The notes under the pieces are model-generated. The model was not told where the DNA came from. It searched no databases and saw nothing but the letters and a program-made list of their open reading frames with translations. DNA of 64,000 nucleotides from Guadua angustifolia (taxonomy: Eukaryota > Streptophyta > Magnoliopsida > Poales > Poaceae), in NCBI GenBank assembly GCA_036346375.1, contig CM070511.1, positions 496,001-560,000 of the forward strand. The letters are read 5' to 3'. The translations under genes and the position numbers were made by a program. This document shows, one piece after another, positions 32,320 to 44,316 of this stretch; position 1 is the first letter of the stretch, and each line of letters starts with the position of its first letter.

Positions 32320-35203
32320 TGTTAAGGAGTTCAAAAGAATGGCGAAGATCGACATGGTGAGGAGGGTGTAAACTTCATATATTGTCCTTGCATTGATTGC
32401 ACTAATCGAGGAGATTTAACAACTCATCTCAAATTGAGGACCACGATTCGACGTGGCCGTGAGGAATTACACATGTTAGATCCATCACGGGGAGGCGGTA
32501 GTACCCTCCGATATGCAACGAAGATACGGTGGAACAGGATGACGAGTTGCGACCGATATGTTTGAGGAGGATAATTTGGAGCAAATGTTGTGGGATGTGG
32601 AGGGTAATTACGGAAAGAGAGTTTGAAAAGTTTAAAATCTTGATAGAAGACCGATGCCAAACCGCTGTTCACGGGTTGCAAAGCGGAATACACCAAGTTG
32701 GGTTCGGTCCTTGCATTGTTGAATCGAAGGCAAAACACCGTTGGACGGATAAAAGTTTCAATGCACTACTAGTTCTTCTATCGGATCCGCTCAAGGGAAA
32801 CGAGTTGCCAACAAGCATTTATGAAGCGAAGAAGCTACTATGTCCCATGGGAATGGAAATAGAAAGAATACATGCATGTCCGAATGATTGCATCTTGTAC
32901 CATAATGCACATCGAGGCTGCAGCGCTTGTCCGGTTTGTGGTGTGCCCGGTACAAACAAAAGGAGAAGCGAACGACAAGAAACGAAGAGCCGGGCAACGA
33001 CGGTGAAGAGGTCACTAAAGGTGCACCGCCAAGGTATTGTGGTACTTGCCCATCATTCCCGTTTGGAGCGGTTGTTTGGAAATCCGAGAGAGGAAAAATT
33101 GTTGCGTTGGCATTACGAGTCTCGAAAGGAAGATGGCAAGCTGAGACACCCTACTGATTCGGCTCAATGGAGAAACATCGATTGGAAACATGAGGAGTTT
33201 GGTGCGAAATGAGGAACATAAGATTTGGGTTGAGTACCGGAATGAATCCGTTTGGTAACATGAGCGATCGTCACAAGACCGCCGATTCATTGTGTATCTA
33301 CAACCTCCCTCCTTGGTGTGCATGAAGCGGAAGTATATCATGATGTCATTACTAATCTCGGGACCCAAACAGTAGGAAATGATATTGATGTGTATCTTGC
33401 ACCATTGATCGAGGATTTGGTAAAATTGTGGAATGAGGGGTCGTCATGTGGGATGCGTACAAAGAGAGCATTTCACCCTACGACTATGGTATTTTGCACC
33501 ATAAATGATTTCCGGCCCTTGGTAATTTGGCGTTATTCTGACGAAAGGAGCCAAAGCGTGTCCTATTTGTGAAGAGGAGACGAGAGTCTATGGTGCGAAT
33601 TCCAAGAAAAGCGTGTATATGGGTCACCGAGGTTTCTACCTCGAAGTCATCGATCCGTAAGATGGATGACAAATTTGATGGGAAGAGGGAAGTCCGCTCG
33701 CACCGCACCTATGAGTGGAAGCCAAGTATATTCACGTGTAGAGGATATCGATGTTCAAGACGGAAAGAGTCAGAACTGCTAGGCCCTAGGACCATTTGGA
33801 AGAAGAGGTCAATATTCTGGGACTTACCGTACTGGAAGGAGTTAGATGTCCGGCATTGTATTGATGTCATGCATGTTGAGAAGAATGTTTGCGACAACTT
33901 GGTTGGCATCCTGCTGAACATACCTGGGAAGACCAATGATGGTGTCAATGCTTGTCGCGACATGGCCTACATGGGAATCAGGCCCAGACTTGCAGTGATA
34001 GAGGAGGATGGAAAAGGTCCGTGCATCCCTGCTGCATGCTACACCTGTCCAAGAAGGAGAAAGAAGATCTCGCAAATGTCTCCAAAGTATTAAAGTTCCA
34101 TCCGCTACTCATGAACATTAAGAAGCTTGTGTCTATGGATGAATTGAAGTTGTTGGGCATGAAGTCCCATGACCGCCATGTCTTGATGACCCAAATGCTC
34201 CTAGTTGCAATCCAAATATTCTCCCGAGAGGATGTCAGTTGGCAATCACAAAGTTGTGTTATTTCTTCAATGCGATCTCCGCAAAGTTATTGACCCGATG
34301 TACTAGACAACTTACAGAGTGAGGTGGTGCGGACTCTGTGTCACCTTGAGATGCATTTCCCCATCGTTCTTTGGACGTAATGGTCCACCTTGTTGTTTAC
34401 CTTGTCAAAGAGATTAAGATATGTGGACCCGCTTTCCTCGTTACATGTATCCATTCGAGAGGTACATGGGTATATTAAAGTCGACGTGAGGAATCGATTC
34501 AAGCCCGAGGGTAGTATTGTTGAAGGTTATGGGATTTGAAGAGGTTATTGAGTTTTCGTGGACTACGGGTAAAAGACAAGCAATCGGTGTTCTGTATCTC
34601 GTCATGAGGGCAGACTTGCTGGTAAAGGAACCGTTGGGTCCAAACTAATGAGTCCGAGGTTTGATATGTATTGCAAGGCGATTTCACGATCTTGCAGAAT
34701 AGCGCAAGTTCGCCCATACATCGAGCAAAGATAAGTTGATATTACGGAAGAGAATCCACAAATGGATGAGCTTTCCATCGCACAAGAACACAATGATCGA
34801 TTCCTCACATGGTTCAAAGAAAATGCGGAGGTCTCCTTTAGTGAGAATGTAAAATGGTTGGCTGACGGACCAAGATTTAATGTACAGACATGGCAGGGGA
34901 GTGAAGGTCGACAAGAGAAGCTTTACTATTGTGGATCTCAGTAGACTCGCCTACAAAGATGACCCGTTTGTCCTTGCGAAGCAAGCAACTCAAGTCTTTT
35001 ACGTGCACGATCCAGCCAATTTGAGGTTGCACGTCGTTCTTCATGGCAAGAGACGGATCGTAGGAGTTGAAGATGTTGTAGATGAAGAAGAGTATAACCA
35101 ATTCGATGAGATACCTTCATTTGCGATGGGGCTTGTCTCGGGAGGATGGCGACACACATGGAGCCAATTACATGCAGTAGATCATCATGAAGGGCGATTG
35201 TAA
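32320..35203 (+). pseudogene. CACTA-1 tnp2 transposase, main part
   Basis: This continues the tnp2 gene begun at 9,758. The segments run, over several frames, from the N-terminal cysteine motif (CPCIDCTNRGDLTTHLKLR, 32,380-32,440) to DRCQTAVHGLQSGIHQVGF and NELPTSIYEAKKLLCPMGME with IHACPNDCILYHNAHRGC (32,640-32,930). Next come GMNPFGNMSDRH (about 33,240), NDIDVYLAPLIEDLVKLW (33,380-33,430), ACPICEEETRVYG (about 33,550) and LDVRHCIDVMHVEKNVCDNL (33,845-33,900). The C-terminus (34,880-35,203) includes YKDDPFVLAKQATQVFYV and EEYNQFDEIP. These are the Transposase-associated and TNP2 domains of CACTA transposases, which bind element ends and cut DNA. Frameshifts and stops (for example near 33,212, 33,570, 34,290) inactivate it. 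Confidence 0.88.
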
Positions 35204-35689
35204 ATAAATGGACTATTATAATGTATGTAAAATAGTTTGCAACGCTTTCAAAGTAAAAAATCCAAGGTGATGAATTCTTTGTTTAGAGGCTTGATTGAAA
35301 TGCATGCAATTTCTCTTTATGCTCGCACTTTGTGCCATATGTTGTGAAAGAAAATTCGATTTGACAAAATTATTTTTGGGAAAGCTTGTAAATAGTCGAA
35401 AAGCTCATTTCGAAATTTTAAATACAGTTTCAGATTAATTTGAAAAAGTTTTGACTTTTCTACGCTTTTACGACAAATCATGTCTCTGAAATGAATTTTA
35501 GCATATTTCTTGAATGAAGTCGCTTTTCAAAAATTCTTTTATGGAAAGTTTTGCAAGATATCTGAAATATGTTTTTGCATAATTTCAAATAATTCCAATG
35601 ATATTTGCAAAAGTTTTACACTCTTTGATCTAATTCGAAAATGTCTTTGCATGCATGGTTTGTCGGAAAGGCAATAGTGCAATGAACTA
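35204..35689. other. tnp2 3' flank; no gene seen
   Basis: AT-rich DNA between the tnp2 stop and the internal repeat array, without coding resemblance. Confidence 0.4.
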
Positions 35690-35960
35690 CATCGATGTCG
35701 GTTTTCATTATAAAAGCGATACTAATAATAAAGCATCGATGTCGGTTTTCTTAAAAAAGTGATACTAATGATAAAGCATCAGTATCGCTTTTCTCTAAAA
35801 AAGTGATACTGATGACTAATATCAGTGTCGGTTTTTATTATAAAAGCGATACTAATGATAAGCATCAGTATCGATTTTCTTAAAAGAGTGATACTAATGA
35901 TAAAGCATCAGTATCGCTTATCTTTGAAAAAGTGATACTAAAGAGTGATATCAGTGTCGC
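35690..35960. repeat. CACTA-1 internal palindromic repeat array
   Basis: About six alternating copies of AGCATCAGTATCGCTTTTCT and AAAAAGTGATACTAATGAT. They resemble but are not identical to the terminal repeats (CATCACTATCGGTTCTTTT / AAGTGATAGTGATG). The array sits between the two genes rather than at an end, upstream of the GC-rich segment that probably starts the second transcript. Confidence 0.8.
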
Positions 35961-36002
35961 GTTTGTAACAAAAGTGATCTTGAAGTGATCTTAGTTGAGA
36001 AA

Positions 36003-36315
36003 AACCGGCCCATTCTGGCCTTATGACCCTCTCACGCTTAACCCTAGCTAGCCCGGTGCCTCGCCGCCCAGCCCCGCCCGCCCCCGCCCGCTTGGGTGCC
36101 TCGCCTCCCCGCCCGTCGCCGGTGCCTCGCCTCGCCCCAGCGCCGCCCGCCCTTGATGCCTGCCTCGCCTCCCGCCCGTCTTGGGTGCCTCGCCCGCCCA
36201 ACGCCCGCCCGCCAGGTGCCTGCCTCGCCTCCCGCCCGTCGCCGGTGCCTCGCCTCGCCCAAGCGCCCCTTGCCGGTGCCCCGCCTCGCCTCCCCGCCCA
36301 GCGACCCTGGTTAAG
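36003..36315 (+). repeat. GC-rich degenerate minisatellite / Pro-Arg-Ala-rich ORF
   Basis: Units near GCCTCGCCTCCCGCCCGTCG repeat imperfectly from 36,046 to 36,300. An ATG at 36,023 opens 98 codons (MTLSRLTLASPVPRRPAPPA at its start) of low-complexity protein ending at a TAA; AAG|GTAAGAG at 36,314 looks like a splice donor. It may be the first exon or 5' leader of the second CACTA gene. CACTA-2 has an equivalent GC-rich segment at 45,203-45,455. Confidence 0.55.
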
Positions 36316-38054
36316 GTAAGAGCAATCTGATGAGTATATTATGCTCTTGACACAGTTAAATGCATGTATTTTATCCTCAACAAATGGAATATCCCTGTAA
36401 TCTCCCAAGTTATTATCTACTATGTACTTCTTTAATTCCGTTATCTCTTGGGTAATGGAATCACTGTAATCTCGCAGGAAAAAATAACCTTCTCAAGTTA
36501 GATGTCACCAATGTAGCACCAACAGACCAATGTATCATATGGGTCCAGATTTAGAGAATAAGTGACACGAATATGATATCTAAGAAACAATTTAAGATTT
36601 GTCTCGCATTCCAAGGAAGAATCGCATTCTTTTTTGAAGTTCTTGGCTTGGACACCTCGAATAATGTCCGGTATGAAGTGCTCGATATGCATAGATCTTT
36701 TGTTTGTGTGGTTGCTTCCAAGTCTACCTAGTTAGATGTTGTTCCATGCATGGATCAAGAACCTATGATGTCACATCGGTGCTTTACATTTTCAGAGATG
36801 ACAAACAAAAATAAATTACCGATTAGTGACTTCTTATAATATGGCGGTGATGCTATAGAGCACCAATGAGACCAATGTATGCGGTGCCCTATGTTATCCA
36901 CATTCTTTATAATTCCATGATTACATATCAAAGGTTTCGTAAATGTTCTAGTAAATAATTGAATATGCAGCCACATGGGAAGCAAAGCCTACAACTGTGG
37001 TATAGTGCTTTTTCTCAGACTTGTATTTTTTTTACGCATGTTATTATTGTTACTATAATATGATCTATGTTAGAGTTCAAAATCGTAACATCGTCTCCTG
37101 TCGAGAGTACTTGTTTATGAATATGCCATTTCAGCATATTCATAAGCAAGCAGTCTCGAATTGTCCACGTTTTTTGGACAGTTCGAGGATATATGGTTCG
37201 GGCAAGTTCCTGAGCTATGTTGTACAACTTCAGAGTTGATTTCGTAGCGTTTCCGGTGTTCTCGGATACACACCCTCTTGACTCGTTGTCGAGACGTGTA
37301 TCCGGAGAAAATGACATCTGCCAAATTTTCTCCGGTTGTACAACGGCTTATTAGGAACTTGCTCGAACCACATATCCTCGAATGGGATTAGGACCAAACC
37401 TATTTAGAGATTAGGGGTTATCGTTGGTACGTATTTAGTTGGTCAACAGATATTGCATGTTATGTCGCTTACTAACTTGACCTTCTATACTAAAATTGCT
37501 TATCTATGTGGTTTTGCAGAGACGTTTCAAGAATCGAAAACCAAATCTGATAGTAAGTTATCTCTAATTTTTTTCCTTCTTGTGTTGCTATTCTTGCAAG
37601 TATCGAAAACCAGCCTATTGTTCCCATTGTCTTGCAAGTATTATTGCCATTGCATTAGTACATTAATGCTCAAATTCTCTGTTGATGTTGTGAAATCTGA
37701 AACTTGTTGGTATAAGTAAACATCTGCTAGTGCTAAATTCACTTGTCATATGGAATGGGCTTTTGTTTTTTTATTTGAGCATAGGTTAGAGTTTAAGTTG
37801 CGTAACCCACATGTATCCGTTCGAATTTAGAGATTAGGAGTTATCATTCGAACTTATTTAGTTGGTCAATAGATATTGCAGGTTATGTCGCTTACTAACT
37901 TGACCTTCTATACTTAAATTGCTTATAAGTAGCTGAGCAGATCTATGAATTATCTGTTGATCCTTTACATGATTTATTGTCAAGTGCACATAGTAGCTTC
38001 AAATTGCTTTCTCTCATATCAAACATATGACTTTATCAGATAAGAAAACTCAAA
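36316..38054. other. Leader/intron region of the second CACTA-1 gene
   Basis: No protein resemblance. It contains the duplicated hairpin segment (37,083-37,440) and a local repeat: 37,395-37,500 and 37,840-37,925 share TTTAGTTGGTCAA and CGCTTACTAACTTGACCTTC. Confidence 0.5.
37083..37440. repeat. Hairpin leader upstream of the second gene (copy 2)
   Basis: It aligns with 9,124-9,465 along its length. The stems are kept: TTCGAGGATATATGGTT (37,182-37,198) with 37,366-37,382 (one mismatch), the GGATACAC arm (37,264-37,271) with GTGTATCC (37,296-37,303), and the arms at 37,111-37,126 and 37,134-37,147. Two stem base pairs that differ from copy 1 change on both sides (see findings). Confidence 0.85.
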
Positions 38055-39118
38055 ATGTCACAATTAGAGAGCATCGGCTCATCGTCAGATAGAGTAGATG
38101 GTGCTTCTGAGGGGCCGAGCATGGTTCCATGTACTAAGGGGCCGAGTAAGGTGAGGAAGGCTCGAGGACCAAACAAAGGGGCCACAGGAGAACGCCATGT
38201 GTTCTCCACTTCAATGCCACGGGTCTCGTGACGGGCCCTCCTAAGTACGTGGCGCGATCTGGTCATTCCTTGGCCAACCGGTGAGGGAGAGAGTGCCCAT
38301 AACGATTAAAGATTGGAGAAAAGAAGTCGGCACGAGCGTAAGAATCGGTGTGGGACGAGGTTAAGGGTAAATGGATTATACAGAGGAAGATGAACCCAAC
38401 GCGAGACGGTGCGCCTTTGAAGAGGATGGGTGTGGCCTTGAGGCACTTCAAGGCCCTTATGCCTGCCGAGTACGTCTTTGAAAGGCCGTACACCATTCGA
38501 GAGGTATCCATTTGTGACCCCGATGTTTGGGCGGAGTTCACGAGGATGAAGGGTACGCCGAGGCGTAGAAGCGGAGAGAGAGGAACACCGCTGTCAGAGG
38601 CATAACACGCACCGCACCACCTCGATGACAATGGCTATGAGGGGAAGAAGGCGAGTGGGCGCGACTAGCCGAGGAGTACGCTCACTCCGGGACGGTGATG
38701 CCTTACTCCCACATATCTGAGGAGCGGGCACGCAACTGGGTATTAGCGAGGACAAAGAAAACCCCTGACGGGCAGCTTGTAGTTGCAAACCTTGCTACCG
38801 CTCAAGTCGTCTCTACTATCGTAAGACATTTAACTTAGTACAATACAATTGACCCAACTTGTTGTATTTCAAATCTAATTCGTACTAGCTTATTACAGGA
38901 AGAGGTAAGCCAGCGAAAAGAACAGGGGACCTTCCTGAGCCAAGGGTCGAAGGACATCCTATCGTTTACGATCGGGAAGTCCGACCATAAGGGGGGGTGC
39001 TTGCCGTAGGGGCGGGACACACGAAGAAGTCTTATTTTCAAGATGACGCTGCGAGTGCCGTATCAAGGTCATGGGAGGCACGTGCGGAGCGCCTCAAGGA
39101 CACACTAAGGGAGCAGCT

Positions 39119-39215
39119 GAGGGAGGAGATTAAGGAGGAGATGAGGGGGGAGATGATGGCACAAGAGGAGGAGATAAGAGGGGAGATGATGGCACGTGAG
39201 GATCGCCTGAGGGCC
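39119..39215 (+). repeat. Short coding repeat (GAGGAGAT / GGGGAGATGATGGCAC)
   Basis: Imperfect in-frame copies encode Glu-Glu and Gly-Glu-Met-Met runs, giving a coiled-coil-like segment. CACTA-2 has an analogous charged stretch (RRVERRVEGEREKN, about 43,060-43,110 minus). Confidence 0.5.
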
Positions 39216-39744
39216 GAGATGATGGCGATGATTTCGTGAGTCGTAACCAGATGCCCTCGACTCTCATAGAGAAGCTGTGCCCGACCTAGCAGATTGCGGT
39301 TCCAAAATGATAAGACCGGTCCCCGGTGAAGGTAATAATTAATTTTTCTGAGTTAAAGCTACGAGTGTAACTCCCGCAATGTTTTTCCTCAAGTTGTACA
39401 CTTCTTGCGTGTGCTCGCAAAGTGCCACTCACCATCCTGACGGAGGATGGATTTCCGTCGAGGTCGCACGCGGGTTGCATTTCCATGCAACGAGACCGAC
39501 ACTGCATGGTCGGCTGTGGGAAGGGCTACATGAGGGTGCAGTGGACTACGCCCACGAAGACTTCTTATCACATGTGCTCGATTTCCCCCAAGATATCACC
39601 ACTCTCGGGCAAGCACGCATGTCGTTCATCAAGTGGCCCACGACGGTGTCGTCTTGGTCAAGGTAAAAAGTCCCTCCACGTCTTCTCTACCATTCCAGTA
39701 CTCTGCAGATAAGTTAAATATATGCGTTTCAGAGGTTCCTCCCG

Positions 39745-40045
39745 CTCCCGCTCTGCGCTGCTTTGCTCACCGCCACGCTCGCCTCCGCCTCCCGCCTCCC
39801 GCCTCCCGCCTCCCTCCTGCTCCGCCTCCCGCCTCCCTGCTCCCCGCCTCCCGCCTCCTGCTCCTCCCGCCTCTGCTCCGCCTCCTGCTCTGCTCCTGCC
39901 GCCTGCCCAAGGCGCCTCCTGCCTCCTCCTCCCTGCCTGCCTCGCACTCCTGCTGGCTGCGCTGCAGGCCTCTGCCTGCTCGCCTCGCCTCAGGCTCTGC
40001 TCCTGCGCCACGCCGCCTCCTGCTCCTCGCTCCCACTGCACTCCA
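39745..40045 (+). repeat. GC-rich CCTCCCGC minisatellite inside the second CACTA-1 gene
   Basis: Repeats of GCCTCCCGCCT and TCCTGCTCCGCCTCC fill the tract. It remains open in the frame 39,722-40,543 that leads into the DUF8039-like segment, adding about 100 Pro/Ala/Ser/Arg-rich residues absent from CACTA-2 at the equivalent place. Confidence 0.6.
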
Positions 40046-40850
40046 ACCGCAGTGATGACACAGAGCGCAGACCGACGTAAAAGGACAAACACGACACCAG
40101 AGAACCACAGAGGCCTCCGAGACTCCTTCCGCCAAGAGGGCAAAGCCGACAGAGGCAGAACCCTTAAGGTACTGAAAAGCCCATTGCCCGATCTCGGAGA
40201 CTCCTTGACGCCAGAAGAAAAGTCAAGACAGCCACAGTGCACTCAGTATGATTATAAGGCCTACGAGCATGGAAAGCCCCTGATTGCATCGCACGAACTG
40301 AATGATCTAGGCAGGTGGACTCGCATCCTCTATGGATGGTACCTTGATAAGGCGAAGGGGGAAGAGCGTCGAGTCGACTTCAACGTTAAGTACAAAATGG
40401 TACATTTTCACCGTGACGAGAATGGAACATTCCCCGTCAGTTTTGAGGATCTATTCCGTGTGTACCAAATGAAAGCCGCCGATATTTCTACTTTTACGAT
40501 CATGGACGCTGTGAGTATCACACCATATAGCTTGCGCTCATGACTTTTATAGGATTTTGCATTATGTTTTCTCACATTCAACGAATTAATTACCCTACCT
40601 AAAGTAATCTATCAAGTACATCTACAATTTTACCAAAGTACCATGTTCGATCTCCCACCGTGGCACGACGGTGACGCCAAGACAAGAGCATGCCGCTCGG
40701 CCGCTCTCGCACCGGTGGCACTACTAAGTGACCTCGCGCAAAGCCACTTCAGATGGCATGAAGCAAATCACACACCGAGTGTGTCCGGCTCGATGGAGAA
40801 GATCGTGGTTGCCGCCGCCGCCTATGCCGTCTCGGCTCTTGGTTGATTTA

Positions 40851-41600
40851 TTAGTCGAGTTCCATCAACATTATCGTAAGAACGAGAAAAATCGCTACAA
40901 ATGTTTATATTTTAAGTCTATCCCGATCGACAAATGCTGCCTCAATGCATATAGGAAGTGCAGATATTCAATTATAACATCTATAATCATCGTGTCTCAG
41001 AATATTGATGCAGAATACCTAAGTAGATGGAAATTTGAACAACAAACCATAAATAATGGAGGTTCTCATGAGGGTGTAGGAAAAACATCTAGTTCCAACA
41101 AGCAAGACATTGTTAAGTTGTTGCATTCAAGATGAGCAAATATGTATTAAGGATAATATCATGTGACAATACAATGCATCGTATAAACAAGAATAACCGC
41201 AAGTTTTTGACATATTTTCCGAATTAATGAATACCATTTGACAATTGTACAACTCAGAACTTATAAGGCTGCGTGGAACGCGCCATTTTATTTATTACTT
41301 GGTGAGCGAGGAAGAAACAAACTCTCCTCTAATGTTGCTCAAATCGGCTTGACTCAACGCAGCTTTTAATCAGATTGCTACTTTCTTTAGCTTATTTATG
41401 GTTTGCATGTTGTAGCAAACATAAAATCCACATAGGTTATTTCCGGACCTTCTTTGGCATCATGCAAATAAAACCTACTGTTAGTTCTAGAGTCACTATT
41501 ACGGGGTTTGATATAGAATTGTTGTGTATAGCGGATCCGGAAAGTTCAAATCATGTTGTAGTTTAGTCCAATCTTTCACGTGTTTGAACGCTCTACAAGA
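40851..41600. other. Unassigned stretch between the CACTA-1 second gene and CACTA-2
   Basis: It includes an open plus-strand frame to 41,135 (YRKNEKNRYKCLYFKSIPID) and another at 41,375-41,566, neither recognised. The left terminus of CACTA-2 should be in or near here, but no CACTA inverted repeat or subterminal array is visible. Confidence 0.3.
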
Positions 41601-41639
41601 TTGCAAAAGGTTAGCCTAAGCCATTCCAATAGCAATATA

Positions 41640-44110
41640 AACTCGAACAACTTACACGACCATATACGAGGGAAACGTGATTACGGTGAGTAATTTTGCG
41701 ATAGGTACCAAGTCGTGGTTTCCGCCACGTCTCGAATCAAGATACTTAACCGGTTTGTGTCGGTTCAATTACAATGAGAACCGGTGATACCTACGGGTAT
41801 ATCACAATGGACAATGAACAAAACAGAGTTGTGTGCCACAAGATGCACCAAAGTATAGCATGTGGTAGCACTTACCCCGGGTTATGGGGTATAAGTATGA
41901 ATTCTTTATCTTTTGTGCTAGCAATGCCTCTATCACGTATTTCGACCATGTTTATATCATCATCCATTGTTTGCTTTGAGACTATATGTGGGTCGAGAAA
42001 CCGATCGATAGTTTCTTCGTGTCTTCAAGTTGCATGTATCTATATATACAAAGGCGGATTATATATATATTGGAGGACATTTATCACTATTAGATTTAAT
42101 GTAGACCGTGATAGCACACACTTACAAGGTCCAGCATCTTATGAGTCTTGGCGTCGATGGCGCCGAGGTTGTAGAGATGGAACAAGTCCAGAAATCGACC
42201 GTGAAGAAGCCCCCATTGAGTCGTTGAATAGATGTTCATACTTGAACTTAACGCCGATACTTGTTGTGCGTTCACGCCCTGGCTTTCCAGCTTCTTGGGT
42301 GTACCACTTATGCAATTGTTGGCAAGATATACCAAGTGAAGTTACTGCGCCTTTCGTTAGTGTGGCTCCTAGCTTGTATTGTTTAGCCAACTCGGCGGAT
42401 GGATAGTCAACTTGTTCTTGCCGCTTCTTTCTTCTTTTTTTGCCCTTGCCTTTCTTTGTTTTGTATGAACCCTTCACGGGAGAGGAATGGGCAGGAAAGA
42501 GGTCAACATTATGTACATCAAGTGGAGTCTGCTCTACGACTGCTGATTTGGTAGCCAACTGATCAGACGGCGATACAATAGGCGAATCAGATCGTCGCGG
42601 TTGTTGCATGACAGAAGGGCCGACCAGGGAGATGTCGCTGCTAGGCCATTGGATGAATGTGCCAATGGCATCCCCAAGTTTCACGATCTCATCGTTCGGC
42701 GGCTTCTGTAGATCGACAATTTTGAAACTATCAAACACCCCGTCCACATTGACCTTGGTGAAACCCGGCGCTATGATGGTACCGTGCACCATGGTCCCTT
42801 TGGGGATGGATCGCCATGCCCCAAGCAGCCGTCAGAGGAATGGTGCCATTGCTAATTCTCACTTGGAGATTGCACCGCGTGGCCACCTTAATGTCACATA
42901 CAAGATAAGTCCCGCTATGTTCATCTATGTCACTTGGAGGAACGGATGCACAGCTGCTCTTACGGGCAGTGGGGCTGACTTCGGACATATACTGGGCTTG
43001 TGCAAGATTTCTTTCTTGATTGGTGAGCCTTTCCTCGAGGATTCTTATCCTTTCATGAAATTCTTCTCTCGTTCTCCCTCAACTCTTCTCTCAACTCTCC
43101 TCTCAACTTGTCCTCCAAATTCTTTATAAGATTTGACTCGCTCCGCTCTAGTTCTCTTCTTATTTTGGCATATGTGGAAGTAAATGCAGGAATCCGCTTT
43201 TCCATGGAACAAAAACCCTTTGCCTCTTGTATGACTGTGGTGTTCCTTGTTTCCCAAGGCTATGGACGGTGCATCTTTCTCTCTGTCTGGGAAAAAGAGC
43301 CATCGCACGATTGTGTACTCAACGCCACCGCAAGATCCGGACAAGTTATTTCACTTATGAAGTCATGGACTAATTACGTAAAATTGGTAGTTCGATTTAT
43401 ATATTACCAGCGCTGGCGAGCACTTCCTCGTCGCTGGGTTTACGAAGGAGACGGCTGCGGAGGACGTGGCATCCGACTCGCTCTCGCTCTAGATCTCGCA
43501 CGCTCATCTGTGATCGATGGAAATGGTGCGATACCCTCCTCGTCCTCCCCGCCCCATTGCTCTCTTCCCGCCAGCCGGCAGTCTGAAGTCTGTGGGGGTG
43601 AGTGTTCTTGCTTGCAAGGCCTTGTTTGTTTCATCTGTGGACGCATTTAATTCGCTGCATGGTCTTCATCCCAACAAAACGCCCCACGTGTCCTCATCAA
43701 TGAACCCATACTTTGAGTATGGAACGGATCCTTCTTGACATAGTCTACGAAAGCGTATGCTTAAAGGTCTTCCATGCCTTTCCGCCGCTAGCAAAGGCAT
43801 ACCGTCGCACTAGGGGAGCGGATTCTTCGGAATGTTGAATGATGAAAATATTTCCGTTAGCAAGGCATTGCGAGCCTCAATAGTCACCAACCTCCGTGAA
43901 GATAGCGTGATCGAACCCGTTCCGCCTACTATCCCACACATACTCAAATGCATTCGCCGCCTTTTTTGGCTTTCTAGGGCCCCATCATTTGGATCGATCT
44001 CTGTAATGGTATATCGATCTGCTTGCCTTTTGTTTGGTCCTCTTGCAGCGGGTCGATCCTTCTTTTGAGGGCACATCATGTCCTTGAGACGATGGATTAG
44101 AGGACGACAT
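41640..44110 (-). pseudogene. Second gene of CACTA-2 (tnpA position) with Ulp1-like C-terminus
   Basis: Minus-strand order: ATG near 44,110 (MSSSNPSSQGHDVPSKE), then in a shifted frame RGPNKRQADRYTITEIDPND (about 44,030). A charged coil lies around 43,060-43,120. The DUF8039-like exon (42,990-42,128) has YLVCDIKVATRCNLQVRIS, KLGDAIGTFIQWPSSDIS, a lysine/arginine cluster (KKGKGKKRRKKRQEQ), GISCQQLHKWYTQEAG, and FLDLFHLYNLGAIDAKTHKM followed by a GTAAGT donor. The next exon has STKDKEFILIPHNPG with a GTAAGT donor (about 41,885), and the last part has VLIVIEPTQT and VKYLDSRRGGNHDLVPIAKL (41,650-41,790). These last pieces match the strand-turn region of C48/Ulp1-type peptidases. One frameshift at the DUF8039 exon end and one in the VLIVIE exon are needed. 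Confidence 0.75.
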
Positions 44111-44202
44111 CTTCTTTACAAGTTAAAATAGTTTCAAAGTAACTAAAAGTGAAGAACAAATAAAATCACATTAGAGTGAATGAGTTTGTTATACTTGCAT
44201 CT

Positions 44203-44316
44203 AAAAGAACTAGCCTAAATGGCTTGTTATTAGCCTTTTCAAAGAACTAGCCTAGATGGCTTGTTATTAGCCTTTTAAAAGAACTAGCCTAGATGGCTTG
44301 TTATTAGCCTTCTAGC
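44203..44316. repeat. Tandem repeat, three copies of about 40 bp
   Basis: AAAGAACTAGCCTAGATGGC followed by TTGTTATTAGCCTTTT is repeated three times with single changes, upstream (minus strand) of the CACTA-2 second gene. Confidence 0.9.

Larger units (their letters stand above)
38055..40850 (+). pseudogene. Second gene of CACTA-1 (tnpA position), N-terminal and central exons
   Basis: The ATG at 38,055 starts MSQLESIGSSSDR and leads to KVRKARGPNK, a motif usual near the start of this gene family. RERVPITIKDWRKEVGTSVR (38,283-38,345) and WDEVKGKWIIQ belong to the plant Ptta/En-Spm (Transposase_24-like) region. A Glu/Met-rich coiled coil lies at 39,100-39,238 (REEIKEEMRGEMMAQEEEI). The DUF8039-like part follows at 39,430-39,660 and 40,220-40,509, with ITTLGQARMSFIKWP, EHGKPLIASHELNDLG, and FEDLFRVYQMKAADISTF followed by a GTGAGT donor. 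The gene resumes at 50,580 after CACTA-2. The frameshift near 38,280 and the expanded GC-rich tract show decay. The product is thought to act with tnp2 in transposition and silencing control. Confidence 0.8.

Noticed and set aside
40718..40740. CACTACTAAGTGACC as the missing left terminus of CACTA-2
   Set aside because: Beyond CACTACTA it does not match the right end (CGCAACGAGGC), has no ACGGTT subterminal repeats next to it, and lies in a frame that looks like coding sequence.
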